A DNA stretch of 64,000 nucleotides from Beaufortia kweichowensis (lineage: Eukaryota; Chordata; Actinopteri; Cypriniformes; Gastromyzontidae). A program made the translations under genes and the position numbers. The DNA lies in NCBI GenBank assembly GCA_019155185.1, contig CM032801.1, positions 2,748,079 to 2,812,078 of the forward strand. The letters are read 5' to 3'. The notes beneath the pieces are model-generated. The model ran no database searches, was not told the DNA's origin, and worked only from the letters and a program-made list of their open reading frames with translations. Positions 22,778 through 37,748 of this stretch are shown in pieces (the stretch's first letter is position 1; the number at the start of each line of letters is the position of its first letter).

Positions 22778-22936
22778 TCACACAGATGTAGTCACTTGGT
22801 CCACAGCATTATTGACCTCATTTTTGTTGGAATCCAGGCCTTTGGCAGCATTCATGTCCTTACGAATGGTTTCAGCCACCTTCTTCATGTTCTTTAGCTC
22901 GCCGGGGTGGGGAGTGGCCCGTCGCAACAGTGTTCT
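22778..22936 (-). CDS. lrrc1: lrrc1 exon 14, terminal (residues 473-524 and stop)
   Basis: It encodes RTLLRRATPHPGELKNMKKV and ends NNAVDQVTTSV before TGA (22778-22780). The final TSV fits the class I PDZ-binding consensus. The acceptor is CTCTTTTTTTAG. Confidence 0.96.
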   Translation of the reverse strand, partial: RTLLRRATPHPGELKNMKKVAETIRKDMNAAKGLDSNKNEVNNAVDQVTTSV

Positions 22937-25900
22937 CTAAAAAAAGAGAAAAAGGTTTCATCTTTAATGCCCTTGAATTTTAATTCTCTCTAAAAATCAA
23001 GGACACCATAAAGACACAAAATGACAGGATAACAATCTTTTTCCTGTGTTAATGTTTTTTTTAAAGCAAGTTTTGACATAACATCATACACAGTCCTTTC
23101 TAAAACAACAGACTTTTTTTAGGAAGCTTTAGATCAAATGCAAACATTTTCATTTCCAAACCTGCTTGTCACCTGTAGGGTTGTGGGATAGCTCTTAACA
23201 TTTACCTTTATGTATTTGGCAGTGCATTTAATCCACACATGTGTTTTTATTAGTTTTTGTTACGTCCCTGGGACCACAACCTTAGCATTGGTAGCACAAC
23301 GCTCTACCAACTGAGCTAATGAAACACATTTAATCATGAAACGCGTAAACCAAAAATAAACAAAAACACTTTCCGCAGATGGAGCTAATAAGAAGAGTCT
23401 CTTTCTTCCTCACCTCCTCATCATCATCTTCATCATTATCCTCAATAAAACGGATGGTGCTCATTCTGTTTGTAGATTTGTCATCCCAGGTGTCATCCAA
23501 CACATCACTCTCCACCAGACTCTCCAGGGCACCACAACGGGCCAGGTTATCTGAACGTAAACACAAAAGTGTTAAAACATGTAAAACAACATTCAATACA
23601 AATGCTTGATTCTGACTGGTTAGTTGCAACATCGCAACCTATGTTATTCCCTGATAAGCGCTGCTTAAAACCAATGACAAGCTTGACCTTGAAAATAATT
23701 TACTCATGAATAAAATGGAAAGAAATAAGTTAATTAATAAGATGTATTAGATTATGTTTCAAATGATTAAACCAAATTGTGTGTTTGTCTTGTTTAAACA
23801 TCATGACTTGGGTGACAGTTGTGTTTAATGCAAATAGGAAACGTTTTTTAGTCACTAAAGGTTTCAATCAGGGTTCTAAGTCTTTATTTGCAAGAAGCAT
23901 TTGCTCATAATCTTGCCATAATTGACATAATTTTTGTGGGGTAAAATGTTCTGAAAACATCCTGTGTCACTTACTGTCTGCTCTGCTTTAACCCTGAAAT
24001 CAATATTTTGTCTTCCAATAATTTACCCATGTGAAAAGTCAAAGGATACTGCACAGCCACCCAGTTGTTATTGCAAAATAAACCCCTTCAGAGTAACACA
24101 AGACCTGATTTGAGTAGTGTGTTCACTTAAAAAAAAATCCACAAACTGTGCACAAATTTAACTGATATTATTAAGTGTGGAAAGTACTTCTACTTCTGAT
24201 TAGTATGAACTCGTTCAGTTTTTAATTACAGACGATACTACCCTACTTGAAATTCATACCCTACACACTGGTAGTGTGCACAGTGCATAGTGTATAGTAT
24301 GTCATTTGGGACACAACTTCTGTCTTCTCATAAAACAGGTATGTAGGTGTCAGTCAGGCCTAGTGTCAGTTTCTTGAAATTGTCTAAATGTAGATGTCAT
24401 CAATTCAACTATTTTTTCGTTGGATCAAATCTCACAAAAAAATATTTTTACAGTTAGTATTACTAATCTTTTTAAAAAATGGACACACACACTTTATAGC
24501 TATAACAATATATCAGCCTACCTGCAAACCCACCGGCAATTTCCATATTTAGTACTTTCAGTACAGATCTTTCAAAAATAATAATAAAATGGCATCTATT
24601 TTATATATTTCACAATTTACTGTTCGCTTCCCAGAAATTGCGTTGTGTCATAGTAGTGACACTATGGGAACGTATCTGTGTTATTGCAGCTGAAGCATGC
24701 GTGTCAAATTCGTCAAATAACAAGCTGTGAAGTCACAGATATCCCTCAGTGTCAAGAAATGTCCCTCAATGTCTTTTATGCTTGGAAAAAAGGAGATGTG
24801 TTGTGTTCGAAGTAGCAGGCGCACCTTTCTCACAAATAAACTAATACATTTTATTGCATGCCTTCATAAAAAATAAGTACTCCATGTTCCTCTTCTTACC
24901 TTATCATAACTTTCTATTTCTTGTAAATTACTTTGGTATTGCATTCAAATGTATATTGCATTCATATGACAAAAAACTGCTCCCTACTAAAACAAGATGT
25001 TATTATTTCCCCGAAATTTCCCTTTAATTATTTAGTGGGTCTTGAGATTGGTCTTGATTATACTTATGGTACTGCAATAAAAAAAGCTTGGGAACCACTG
25101 CAACAAAGCATGGCTTTATCATCCAATTCAGGCAACGTCTGGCCCATTTCAGTGGAGTGTTAGTCACCAAGGTGGGCCTCAAGCAGTCACTGGTCATGGA
25201 ACAAGAGGTCATGGCACCGCTTAGTAATAGCATACCGATATCATGTTCTTCCCTTCCATCTGACCCCGTCACCCCCCACATTTACGAAGTGTGTGGATGC
25301 AGCCCTGGCTCTGTTGTGACTCCAGGGCATCCGCAAACTCAAGTATCCACCTTATTTTTGGCGTAAATATGGGAGCCGTGATCTTGAGCTGTTTGTGTTA
25401 AGACTTCTGGTGATCCGCTACAGTTATGGAAGCTGAGTGAGATGAGTGTGCAGTTTTGACTGGCTAGTTAATATTTATTATGAAATCTTACAAGCTTAAT
25501 GTGTGCAGTTAGATGTTGCTATAATAGCTGGTCCAAACGGCAAAAATGTAGACAAAACATTTGTTTTGACTAGAATCCACGCATCAGAACTGAATGTGGA
25601 TGTATCACACTTTATTATCTGCATCCACCTCAGAAGGAGGATAAAAGCTTTGGTTAAAAGCTTTAAACTTAAATCATCCACCAAAACGCCCATATGTTTG
25701 TTCATTCCACTTTGTTGACAGAAGACCGACAGAAGATCATCTTTTCAAAGTGGCTGGGCTATTATGTTCCAGTAAAATACGTAAATAATAAATATATTAA
25801 CTAATATATATCTTCATATGATATATCAGGCCACTTCTTCAGGGTGATCCCACAGCATTGTTTTCCACCAACCGGCTATTAAAACGGCATCGAGACGTCA

Positions 25901-28900
25901 TCCTAACACACATGAAGGCATACAGTTGGACTCGAGATGTGTTTGTGTCTTAAGAGACAACGCACTGTCCACTTTGATTCTCTCTTACACCTCCAGCCCC
26001 TGGTGGGTGTACATGGATGCTCTACATCCGTGGCTGAGACTAAAGTGTATGTGTTTTCTCTGAACGCTTGGCCCCGGAAGTGGAAAGAGTACGATAGGAT
26101 GGGGTTTGCCTGTTGTTGGTGGCCAGGCCGAATATGGTTTTTCTAACGATTTCCCTCCTAGACAGACCCCTACAGGCTGCCGATCAGGAAAGATGTTGAC
26201 GATCTCCAAGCAGTCTCAGTTAGGCTTGCACTCTGCACCAAGCATGGCTTTCTGTTCCCTAGGCCAGGACACGTTTCTAAGGTACCAAACAATGCACTGA
26301 GGCTCATTGTGTTGCAGGCCCTCTCAAATTAACTCTGAACTAAACTCTGAACTAAACTCTGAAAAGAAATTAAATTGAATGTGTCTGGTGCAACCAGATG
26401 CTGGATGCCTACGTCCAAAGAGCTGCCCTGTGAAGAAGATTACTTAACCCAGGCTTAACATTTTAACAAATATTTGTGATAAGAGAAAGGACATACAGTT
26501 TCTTCCAGTCCTTCATCCATTTGACAAAATGAAGTCTTGCTATGAAAATTGTGACTATTTAAATTGTGGTTTTTTTTAATGAAAGTGGATTTTATTGCAG
26601 ATCACAGTAAACATTTCTAAGGCATACCAAATTGTATATCTAAAAATTGTATATTTATTTAAAGCATGCTTAAATGAAAAGCCAAATATTAGAATTTAAT
26701 GTAATATTCACCTTCTATATGAAAATGAGAAACTATTTAATAGGATACTATTAAAGTGAAGTAGAATAGTTTAATAGAAACTATTAAAGTGGAAAAAAAA
26801 ATTTCCAAAGACATATAATCTACATATATAAATTATCCAAAGACTTAATGCAACAGATTTTTCTGTTAAGAAATAAAAGTCTTTAATGCTAGTACTCTGG
26901 GAACATGTTAAATCCAGTCAGGTTAAATAAGCTCACAGGTTTACTGTGAAACAATCCAGTCCCCCCATTCAGCAACAGTGACCTTTGAGTCTGTATGGGA
27001 AGTGCAATGGTGTGTAGTGGGCTTCTACGAAAGGAGCCAAAGCACACAGTGGGTTTTATTCAGTGTAAATTTGGGTTTTTCTGTCAGAAGCTTGCGGTTT
27101 TATATTAATCTAGTTAAATGCCTGGTCTAACTCGCAGACTATCATTACAAGTACACTGCAACGGAGTAATAATGTTATTCCATCCGTTTCGAATAGCTTG
27201 ACCTATTCAGAACCATTTGCAAACCCACACACTATGCTATTATTGTATGTCATTTTCTGTTACTATAAAATTCATATGTATTTTTATTAAATATAAATAT
27301 TTTGATATGGCATAATATAATGAAATACTAGATTATATCAGAAATATAACAGTGCTTGTTGGCACTTTACATTGTATGTTGACCAATTACTTTCCGTTTA
27401 TCTCAAGATAAAAGACGCCACAAAACCAAAGCTTTCCTGGTAGTGGGATAATATATGGATGTAGAAGGAAACGTAACAGCTAAGGCAGATTCGGCCGAGT
27501 GGAGATAAGCCTCTTTAGCCATCCAATCCGCTAAGAGTATGCACAAACCCGCAAATGAGTGTGAAAGGAGGACAGGGAAAGCTCACAGATATTGAATTTT
27601 GTTCTACACATGCCACGCTACACTACCTACATATTGCCTGACTATACATACACATCACAACGATTAAAATGCTTGGGGATGTTTGACTCCCAGATAAACC
27701 CAGCAGGACCTGGGCTAGATTAAAGCAGAGCAGACAGTAAGTGACACAGGATGTTATCAGAACATTTTACCCCACCACAATTATGGCAAAATTATGGGCA
27801 AATGCTTCTTGCAAATAAAGACTTAGAACCCTGATGTTTGTGCATTGTATATTTTAAAATGACCATTTAGAATGTCTACATAGTGCACCAAAAATGTTAT
27901 GATCTGGACCCTTTAATATGAATAAACCCTCGTACCACATATACAAAAATATAATAAATGAAATATCTAATATCTTACACATAAGAAAATTCAACATAAT
28001 TCGACTAAATGTAACAAAATTACCTGTATTTTCTGATTCACAAGGTTGCTGAGGCAGCAGTACACATGTGAGCACCTTTTCTCCTGACTCAGGCTCCATA
28101 TCTGTCTGGAAGGTGAGCAGAGGTTGAGACTGGTTCTCTGACAGCCAAAGGGCTTTGAGTCGAAGAGTAGTCAGGCTCATGGGCAGGTACGGGAGCCTAG
28201 AGCCAGACAGACACAATATCATTTACCAGATGCACTTTCCATTTTAAGGACATTACTAGTATATGCATTGTTGTGGTGCTTTTGCAAACTGAAAAATTAG
28301 ATGAAACTGAAATTAGATGACAGTATGCCACAGATGTACTAAAAGCAGAACATTCCCTTTATCTGAATGTTATATAAATATTCAAAGACTGGTGTGCTAC
28401 CTACAGTCTACATCAAGCCCTAACAGACCCCCCACTAAGTTCCCTTTGCGCCGACAAACCTGTTTCCAGAAACATCAAGAACGTGCAGCTCTGCTGCCTC
28501 TGACAGCTCGGGAGGGATGCGTGTTAGATGGTTCTCCCGCACACAGAAAACATTCAGACTGCTGCAGCCTCCAATCTGACAGAAACAAGTGGAAAATGTT
28601 AGCAAATGCCCTTTGAAGCTACTAAAATTGTCAGTGCAAAACAAAAGTTGTGCAGTTGTGGTTTTTCTTTTCGGGAAAATTGCTCTCAAAATATTTTTAT
28701 TTGTTTTACTTTAATGAAGGATATATCTGCTTGTTGTACCTTAATCATGTTGTATCCCATAAAAGTAGGTAAAATGGCAGCATTATTATATAAAATTCTA
28801 ATTTATTTGTGATTAGCTGAAAGAAGCAAACCATATACATCTGGGATGGCATAAAGGCAAGTAAATTATGGGAATTTGGATAAACAAAAATGTCTAAAAT

Positions 28901-31900
28901 GGCAGTATAGCGTTTTATTATACTTTCCTTAATAATTTGCTGGTTTAGTGTAAATTGAGCTGTTGGCCTACAAGAAGCAGTGATAAAACCAGTAAATAGC
29001 AGTATCTACCATGCAAGCAATAAATAATAAACACCCACTCAAGACCATGGGTTAACAATAATTTTACCACTTCTAAAAAAAATCTTTTGCGATCTACAGC
29101 TGCCTAATGAACCTCTTCCACGAACACCTGACATCATAATACAAAAAAACCTCTCTTCTTTCCTCTACAGGTACTTATCTAGCACTGCAAAACATTGTAA
29201 ACTTAGTAAAGCACTTCTTAGTACTATTGTTGCCGCTTTTGATGTATCGCTTCATTGTCTCCTAATATTTGTAAGTCATTTTGGATAAAAGCGTCAGCTA
29301 AATGCCTAAATGTAAATGTAATGAAGCTTTTTAGAATATTTATTTCTAATTTATTTGCTGTGAACAAACCAGGTTTTTGCATGTAAATGCTGCAAGTGGT
29401 GCAAGAGTGTTTGGTAAAAGTGGTCTTCAGTCTGGTGATGAAATAATTTGAGCTAATGAGATTTTGTTGCTTTGTGTGACTAAACTGGCAGGGAGTGAGT
29501 TAACAGCCTCAGCCTCACGTAAGCACAAAGCTATTGTTTGAAATGGACAATGACATTTCTTAAATCTCTTTCCCAGAAGAGAAAAGTCCTTTTAGAACAA
29601 GACATAAGGGAACAGCATACGACAACACAAGATATATAAAGATGACTCAAGACAGAACACCAACAGAGCGAGATGTGTGTTTGCCCATCCCAGGAGCTGC
29701 AGTCAAGCGTCAACAACATGCACATACACACAAGTACAATACTGCAGTTTGTATGAGCTAAAAAGTCATGTGATGACACACCAGGGCAGGAAGCCCTAAG
29801 CCAGTGTGCTAATTCTGAATGACTTTTGCCAGTCAGGGGCAGTTTTACTAAACTGGGTTCATGCCACTTTAAGATTCAGTTATTTATGGTTCACTAACTT
29901 GGACACAGGCATGGATATGTCTAAAGTTACACCTAAATACAAACTGTGCAGGTAAATTTGCTGAATCTGGAAAAACTAGTTCCAACTATATCAAAACAAT
30001 TACTGAGAACTGGCTGTAGGTAACTGTTTATGTGCTGCATATAAACAGTAAATACACATTCACACCAATACAGATGAGAAGAGAGAGAAGAGAAAGTTTT
30101 GTTGACAGAGCCTCATTTACAGGATAAGCTTTGTAGTTAAATTAGCATTACACTAAATGTCAGTGCTATTGGCCTCATGGGTAGTGCACCACATGGTGCA
30201 ACTATGCCTATGGCAACCCAGGCATGAGGTCCTGTGTCGGTCCCATTCTCTTCTCCTCACCCTGTACTTCCTGTCCTATATCTATGTAGATCTGTCAAGA
30301 ATAAAGAAATAAAAGCCCCAGAAACACTACAGCCTCATATGCCTCCCCATTTCCCACATGTTCATCTTTTAAAAATGATCATTTATATAGGCTGAAGGAC
30401 AAAAATTTTCTTTACCTCTTTTGGTAAAGATGTTAGTCGATTTCTATCACAGTTGAAGTTGGACAGTTTCTTTAGTTTTCCGATACTTCTGGGCAAGTGC
30501 TAAAAAAAATACATTCCAACATCAATACATACTTGGGTCTTTTTGTAGAGAAAAATCATCAGTAACACTTACTATGAAGCCTGTATTTATAGTGCATTAT
30601 TAGAGCATTTGTAATGCATTACAATGCAGGCATAATGCCTTGTGAAAAACCTTATAATATGTTGTATTATCTTATAAATAATCATACATTAGTTACAATG
30701 CATTATAATACTTACTTACATAAACTAACCTACATACATAACCTACATATAACTTTAAGGAGTATGATGATTTATAACACATGGTAAACTCCACATGGTT
30801 ACCATAGTTGTAATGTATTATAGGTCTTATTTCTTGACAGTGCATAATATCTTACTACATACCTTATAAATGTGTCTTTACTGCTTAAAGTAAAGTGACA
30901 AATGCCTACCCACATAAAAACTACTATACTGTATTATAGTACTTTTACTATTGTAAACTGTAGTAAACTTCTTAGTGTCATTGAATCTTACTATATAGAA
31001 TTGTACACTAGTTTCCCATTCGCTATACTTAATACTACAGAATACTATTATACTATAGTACTATACTGTAGTTTACCACAGTTTACTATAGTTTATTATA
31101 GTAAATGCTGTAGTACTGTTCCTATGTGGGTATGTAGTAATACAGAAAATAAGCATGCAGATTTAATGTTCAACATGACACTCAAATCAAAATAAAGAAA
31201 CCAGAATATCAACGATACGTTGAAGAAATTATACGTTTGTGAGAGAAAACAATTAGTATTTTAAACTCATTTAGCAACACAAACACATATTACAGCTAAA
31301 AAAAGCCACATAATACGTAGTACATAATACTTCAAAGCTTATTAGGCATGTTTGACTTAAAGCGGCGCTGTGTGCAGACCTATTTAAATATGAAACCACA
31401 GTACCGCGAGAGCAATTCTGCACTTTACAGCTCTCACGGTATTTGATGTCTATACTGATAAGTCTGCACTGCGCCATTTTAAGTCAAGTACACCTACAGG
31501 TATTGGTTCTGGCGAATCACGTAATTAATGTATCATGATACATGCCAGAACATGAGATTTGAATCAGTGTCGTCAATTTGGGGATTTTGTCCCCAAATTT
31601 AGCTATTTTCTAATTGTTACTGCGACTTTTATTGCTTTTTTGCGCCAAGGAGCTATTTTATCTATATTTAAATACAATTAGCGATTTTTTGGAGATTTTT
31701 TGGGGGCAATTAACCTGGGGGCAACCTTTGGGGGCAAGTCAACCTGACGTCATCTTTCCTGTTTGTGCTCAATCATGTCATGAGTCTGCGCAGTGAACAC
31801 AAATCAGTATGCTTGCCACTTCAGAAATTGCTGGTTGCCTGCATTTAAAGACTGGCTTCAGCCTGTTGCATTAAAATTTTGGGAAATGACTACAAAGTCA

Positions 31901-34900
31901 TACTTAATGCTAAGATGTCAGACATAAATATAAACATTCAGTGACCACCAAGAACATCACGTGTGCAAAGCCATTTTCCTATATTTTTAAATATACACAA
32001 ATGCAGACCTGTATTTTACTTTGTTTTCATATTTGGCGACTATTTGTAAAAAATTGAGACTTTTGAGGGTGGTTCTAGAGATTTTCTGAGGGAGGGGTTT
32101 GGCAACACCGATTTTAATCTTTTCTGATCTACATGCCGCTCTCATGACACCGCCACATCTCATGTTTTATTTTTAATATTTCTAACCCACTGGAATCATA
32201 TGGATTACTTTATGATGGATAAATAAGCTTTGTAGAGCTTCAACAACTTGCTAAACACGTCTAGATTTTTATTACAAGAATGTTAGGCTATCTTTAAAAT
32301 CTGTGTTCATTTAGTTTAATTGGCAGAGTAGCGGTTCTTATAGTACACACACTGATAAAGCATATACACCATGACACACTCACAATCATTATGATCACGT
32401 TATAAAGCTGTAAAATATTCATAAGAAGGGTTTGCATTTGTAACTTTACCTAAAGCAGTAAAAGGATATTTAAGGTATGTAGTAAGATACTATGCACGGT
32501 CAAGAAATAAGACTAATAATACACTATAACTATGGTATCTATGTGGAGTTCACCATGTGTTATAAATCATCATACTCTTTAAAGTAATTTAAAAGTTATA
32601 ACCACTAATAGGTAAGTATTATAATACACTGTAACTAATGTTATGATTATTTATAAGATGATACAACATATTATAAGGTTTTTTATAAGGCATTATGCCT
32701 GCATTATAATGCATTACAAATGCACTGAAAATACAGGCTTCATAGAAAGTGTTACAGAATCATTTTAAAGCATTACATACCAAAAAACGAATGTATAACA
32801 TATACAGTAACAATTCTATATACACTTATATATATAAAACATAATGAGAATAATATGATAAAATTATATATATTATATAATAAAATAAGCTAAAAAATTC
32901 ACCTGACCAAAGAACCTGTCCCGTTCCAGTAGTAGTGTCAGTTACTTTTCTGACAAACACTCCATGGTCAGATGAATTTAAAGTTTCTACAATTCCATGC
33001 TGACTGACTTGATACACAGAGAAATGAAAGACAGAGGGGGTTGGTACATGAGTCATGGGTTGGTAACTTACCACCAGCTGGTTTTCAGTTAGCATCAGTT
33101 CAGTGAGACTTTCACAGTTGCCTATGCTCTCCGGCAGTTGGACTAATCTGTTTTGATCTGCTTTTAATATCGAAAGCCGTCTTAATTTTCCTAAAGGGGA
33201 TACATGTACTGTAGTAAGACTGTCAAGTAAAAATTAAACATCCCACATTTTAGCTCAGTCTTTAGACTACCATATTGTGTTTTACTAACATTGAAGCAAC
33301 GGCAATCACATGAACAAAATCAGGTCAGTATGGCAAATGCAAGTTAAACAAACAGTTCAGCTTCAATCATTTTCTTACTTACAAAACATTGGCAAAGACT
33401 TTTTTGCTGTTTCTTTTGTAACTTCAAAGCACAATTTTGACATGAAGTTGAAAATAATCAGGTTATTAGATCAGTGCTAAAAATAACCTTAGCCCAATTT
33501 ACATTGGTAAGCTTTTAAAAATGATTTATCATTAGAGCCGTTACGTCACATTTTAGTTTGACTTCATTTGATTTCAACATACATAAAGATTAGTTTGCAC
33601 AGAACCTGCAATTTTATGTTTAAAACAGAAATGCGATAGAGAGGCAAGTTACAGATTGCAGTTTAAAACTTCAAAATCAAGCTTCAGGTGATTAAAAATC
33701 AAATATTTCTGTACTGAAGACGTGCTTAGAAAATGTTCTTTGAAATTTAAAGAATATCTGCATGTAAAGAGACACAAAAAGCCTGCAGGTTAACACTGAC
33801 CTATGCTCTCTGGAAGCATATCAATGAGGTTTTGGGACACCAGGAGATCAGTGAGGCAAAGGAGGTTTCCCATCTCATCTGGGAGATGCTCTAACTTGTT
33901 CTCTGATACATCTAGACAGGTAAGGCTTCTCATGCTACCCAGTTCCTAGGGAAGAGAGTAACATACACAACCAACAATGTAAACAAACACATACAAAAAA
34001 CAACAGCTTTATTAAAAATGCTGTTCAAGTACAAAAACAAATGAAGTAGCACATCAATATGTGCAGATTGGTTGTACAAACAGTGAAGGCTAGTGGAAAA
34101 GCAAAAAATGAAAATAAAATTAAGACAAATAAAAAGGTGTTCCTGGAGTACATATGTTTAACATGCACATTAATAAAGTGCTGGTAAGGGTCTCAAGGTT
34201 TTGGGTTAATTAGTATTCTACATTGAGTAGATGTTTATTGATCAAATGTTTTAAAGCTGCTTTTAAAGATCAAATGTTTGTAGCGTTATCTGACATTTTA
34301 TGTCATGATTAAAAGTGATATTTGCCTTAAAAACACTAAATACAAGCCTAAAAATCTGAAGATCACAGAGCCATACAATAAATAAAACAATCCCTCTTCC
34401 ACATGTAGTCTAGCCTATAGAAGAAATGATAAAAAAACATTGCTGACAGACTGACAGTTCTGCACATGACATCAACACTTTACCGGTGGTATTTCAGACA
34501 GCTGGTTTCCGTCCAGCCAGAGATCCTTCAGGCTGACAAGATAACCGATTGTCTGAGGCTGCAAGAAAACAGGTTTGACAGAGTTCAGATGAAACAACCA
34601 AGTATGGAGCAGGTTACTGTTACTGACACGTTTAAAAATGCACACAACACAAAACATTTCTGTTGAATTGGCATTCCAATGGAGAATGCGTCTCTTCTCC
34701 ATGTTAAATAGTCACATTCATGGAAGTGTGCACCTTAAATAAACCGTGCCTCGCTTACTACGGTACATTTTGCTGTGTTTACTTTGTGTTGGATTAGTTG
34801 TCGGTTTCTAGTAGGCCCAAGCTTCTATACCTACGTGAACATAGCTTTGTAAACGGCACATATTACTGGCTCACTGACCAATCGTTAAATCCTTTCTCAT

Positions 34901-37710
34901 TTGTAAGTCACATTGAATAAAAGCATGTGCTAAATTAAACCATGTAAATGTATTAGGGATGGGTACCGAACTCGGTACTTTTATAGGCACCGACCGAATT
35001 GCGTCGGTACTACAGAGTATCGATTCACATAAAATCAATCGGTGCTCAATTTCGGTACCTGAGAGAACACGTCTGGTACGTAGCGAAAGTGTGCGCGCGC
35101 GCGAGAGAGAGAGACCGTGTGTGAAGTGTGACACCCTTTTGCAACTTGCTCAAACACACAGGGCAATGGCTAACAGAAAGCGCTCTAACGTGTGCTTACA
35201 TTTCACAAAGGTTGATGCGGACAACGCTGCCTGCAATATTTGTAACAGTAAGTACAAGGCAGGCAGTGGTAATACATCCAACCTGAGGAAGCACTTAGTT
35301 AAACACAACGTGTATTTAAAAGCGGAGGAGTACAATGCATTCGATAGACGAAACCCCCAAATTAGCGTGAGCGTGGAGCGGGCACGGCTTTTACCTGAGA
35401 AAGTTGACATGCTGATTTTTCTAAAAAAGAACTGCTAGTATTGTTTTCTTCATAAAATAGTTTACTTTTATGTTGCTTTTATGACCTTTATGTTCATTGA
35501 TCATTTGTTTTACTTATAAATTTTATTTATTTATTTTATTTATATGTTAGACACACATAAAAGTGTGATTACAATATGCCTTGGATGTTGTAGGGATTTA
35601 TTTATTGTAAGGATTGTGTGTATTATTGAACACTTCAAAATAAATAACAAATTGTTGAAAATGAGAGGTTTGGGCTTATTATGTCCACTGAAAGTCACTT
35701 AAGTCAGAGTAAAGTACCGAAAAAGGTACCGTTGGGTACCAGTATCGAATTTCAGGTATGGGTACCGGAACCGGTAAAAATGTGAACGGTACCCAACCCT
35801 AAAATGTATAGGTTAAAAATCACAACACTTACCAAATTATACAGTTCATTGTTTCCTACATCAAGTTCTTCAAGTTTCTGAAGTTGAGATAAAGACCTAA
35901 TTGGACCGAAACAGCAAATATTCATTTGCGTTTAACTTATGCAGACTTAAAACACACAAAGATTGTAAAGATTGAAACCTTACTTACTCTGGTAAATAAG
36001 TCAGCATATTTTCTCGGAGTTCCAGTGATACCAAGTTACAGAGGCTGGAAGGACAAACAGAAACATTGCTCATAAGTAAACATAAAAAGTACATTCCAAA
36101 ATGTATTTTAATATTAAAAACAATTCAATGTATAATTATATAATTCAATTATATAAAAACTGCATTTTGCATAAAACAAAGTACAATTTTACACAGTGTT
36201 TGTTTAAAATTCCTCCAAACTAATCTAAAAAACAGAAATGTGTATTATACAAAGACAAGTCTGTCTTAACCAGCAATCACTTCTCCTCAACTGGGCACAG
36301 CTATTGGCAATAATCTCTAAACAGCTTAATTGTATCATCATAAAAGTGGTTAAATATTTGGAAGTTAAAGTCAAACAGACAGTAATCAGGTTTGTCTGCT
36401 GAAATGAAAACAGAAAGAGGATTACTGCTTGATGTTGCAGTGTAAAAAATATTTCATTTTCTCCAGCTTAAGCTCGATTACACCGGTATAACTTTCTGCC
36501 ATCATGAAGGGATAATTTTGTCTGCTCTTTCTTTTAGGGTATACAACTGAAATAATAACTAAATATATGCTTTATGTATCAGAGGTAACTGTACAGCTAA
36601 AACAATATATTGTGAGATAGAGTGAGATAGAGATAGAGTGCACAGAAGAGGAAATTACACAAGAAAATGATGAGAACCATTAAATCACACAACACAGAGA
36701 AAACAAAAGTCAATCTGAGCTGAGACTGAGTCCAAGTACTTACTTTGAAGACAACAGTCACAAGTGATATCAAGACACACTAGAATAACAGGCTGAACCA
36801 CTTACATGCATGTTGGACTGTTTGGGATACAATATGCCGTCCAGGATAAAGGCTCTAACATGAAGTGTGTGTCAGTTATAAATTCAGCCAAAAAGTGTTC
36901 AATCATAGACCAAACTACACAAACCACTAACTGTTGCTTGTTACATTTACATTTACTCTTACTACTAAGCTGAAACACGAATGTCAAAATTATCTGGAAA
37001 GGTGAATGTATCCTTTGTGTAGGTGCGGGAAAGGTTTGATGTCTTTTATTTTGTAATTTTGTAATTGTCATTTCCTGTTTGGTACGTCACTTGGGCTTAG
37101 GTGCATATCTACCTGTTAGTTCTATGTGTGTGTGTGTAGGAAGGAAGGGGGTGAGTAGCTGGAGCGCTCACTTTCTATTGACCGTTTTCGTTTGTTTAGT
37201 TTTTGTTTATTCTCTTCTTATTATTAATTTTGTTTATACTTTACCGTCATCATTTATACTTTGTTGTTTTGTAAATAAAACCTCCTGTGTTTGCAACTAC
37301 TCAGCCTCTCAGCGGATACTGGCTGCCGCTACGCTTTGTATATACAAATTTTAATTTAATTTTTTGATTGGATTTAAAGTAAAACTGGTGGTTTTAATGA
37401 TTTTAGCCCCTGATGTCAGCACTGAAGTCACAGGATAGTCATTGAGCTGTTTAGATGCTGATAACGTCACAAATGTCCCACAAAACCAATATGCAAAACC
37501 CCCATCAAAAAGGCCAGCAGAGAACCTAATACACATTCGCATCTTTTTCAAGGTGTTTTGTGGATTTTGTGGATTCTGCAAACTAGTTATACATGCAATA
37601 AAGTGTTTACTTTTGATGCTAGGTGGCTTATCGAGCCATTTGTCGATAGGTGTCTGCAAAGTTTCATGACTTTGAGCATGTTTAGGCCCTCAAATATCCG
37701 ATTCATTTTT

Positions 37711-37748
<38 letters not shown>

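Larger units (their letters stand above)
30560..32757. mobile_element. 2.2 kb DNA element with ~0.3 kb inverted repeats, containing nested MITEs (lrrc1 intron 9)
   Basis: The left arm (30560-30880) and right arm (32450-32757) are inverse complements over about 300 bp, with ends CAGTAACAC and CTGTAACAC. AATCAT is found directly outside both ends (30554-30559 and 32758-32763), a candidate 6-bp target duplication. There is no transposase. Inside lie a 222-bp palindromic MITE (30909-31130), a foldback of about 150 bp (31343-31493) and a third repeat (31566-32110). Confidence 0.7.

Noticed and set aside
23262..23325. Possible tRNA gene
   Set aside because: A- and B-box-like parts exist, but the acceptor stem and cloverleaf are incomplete, so it is a SINE head.
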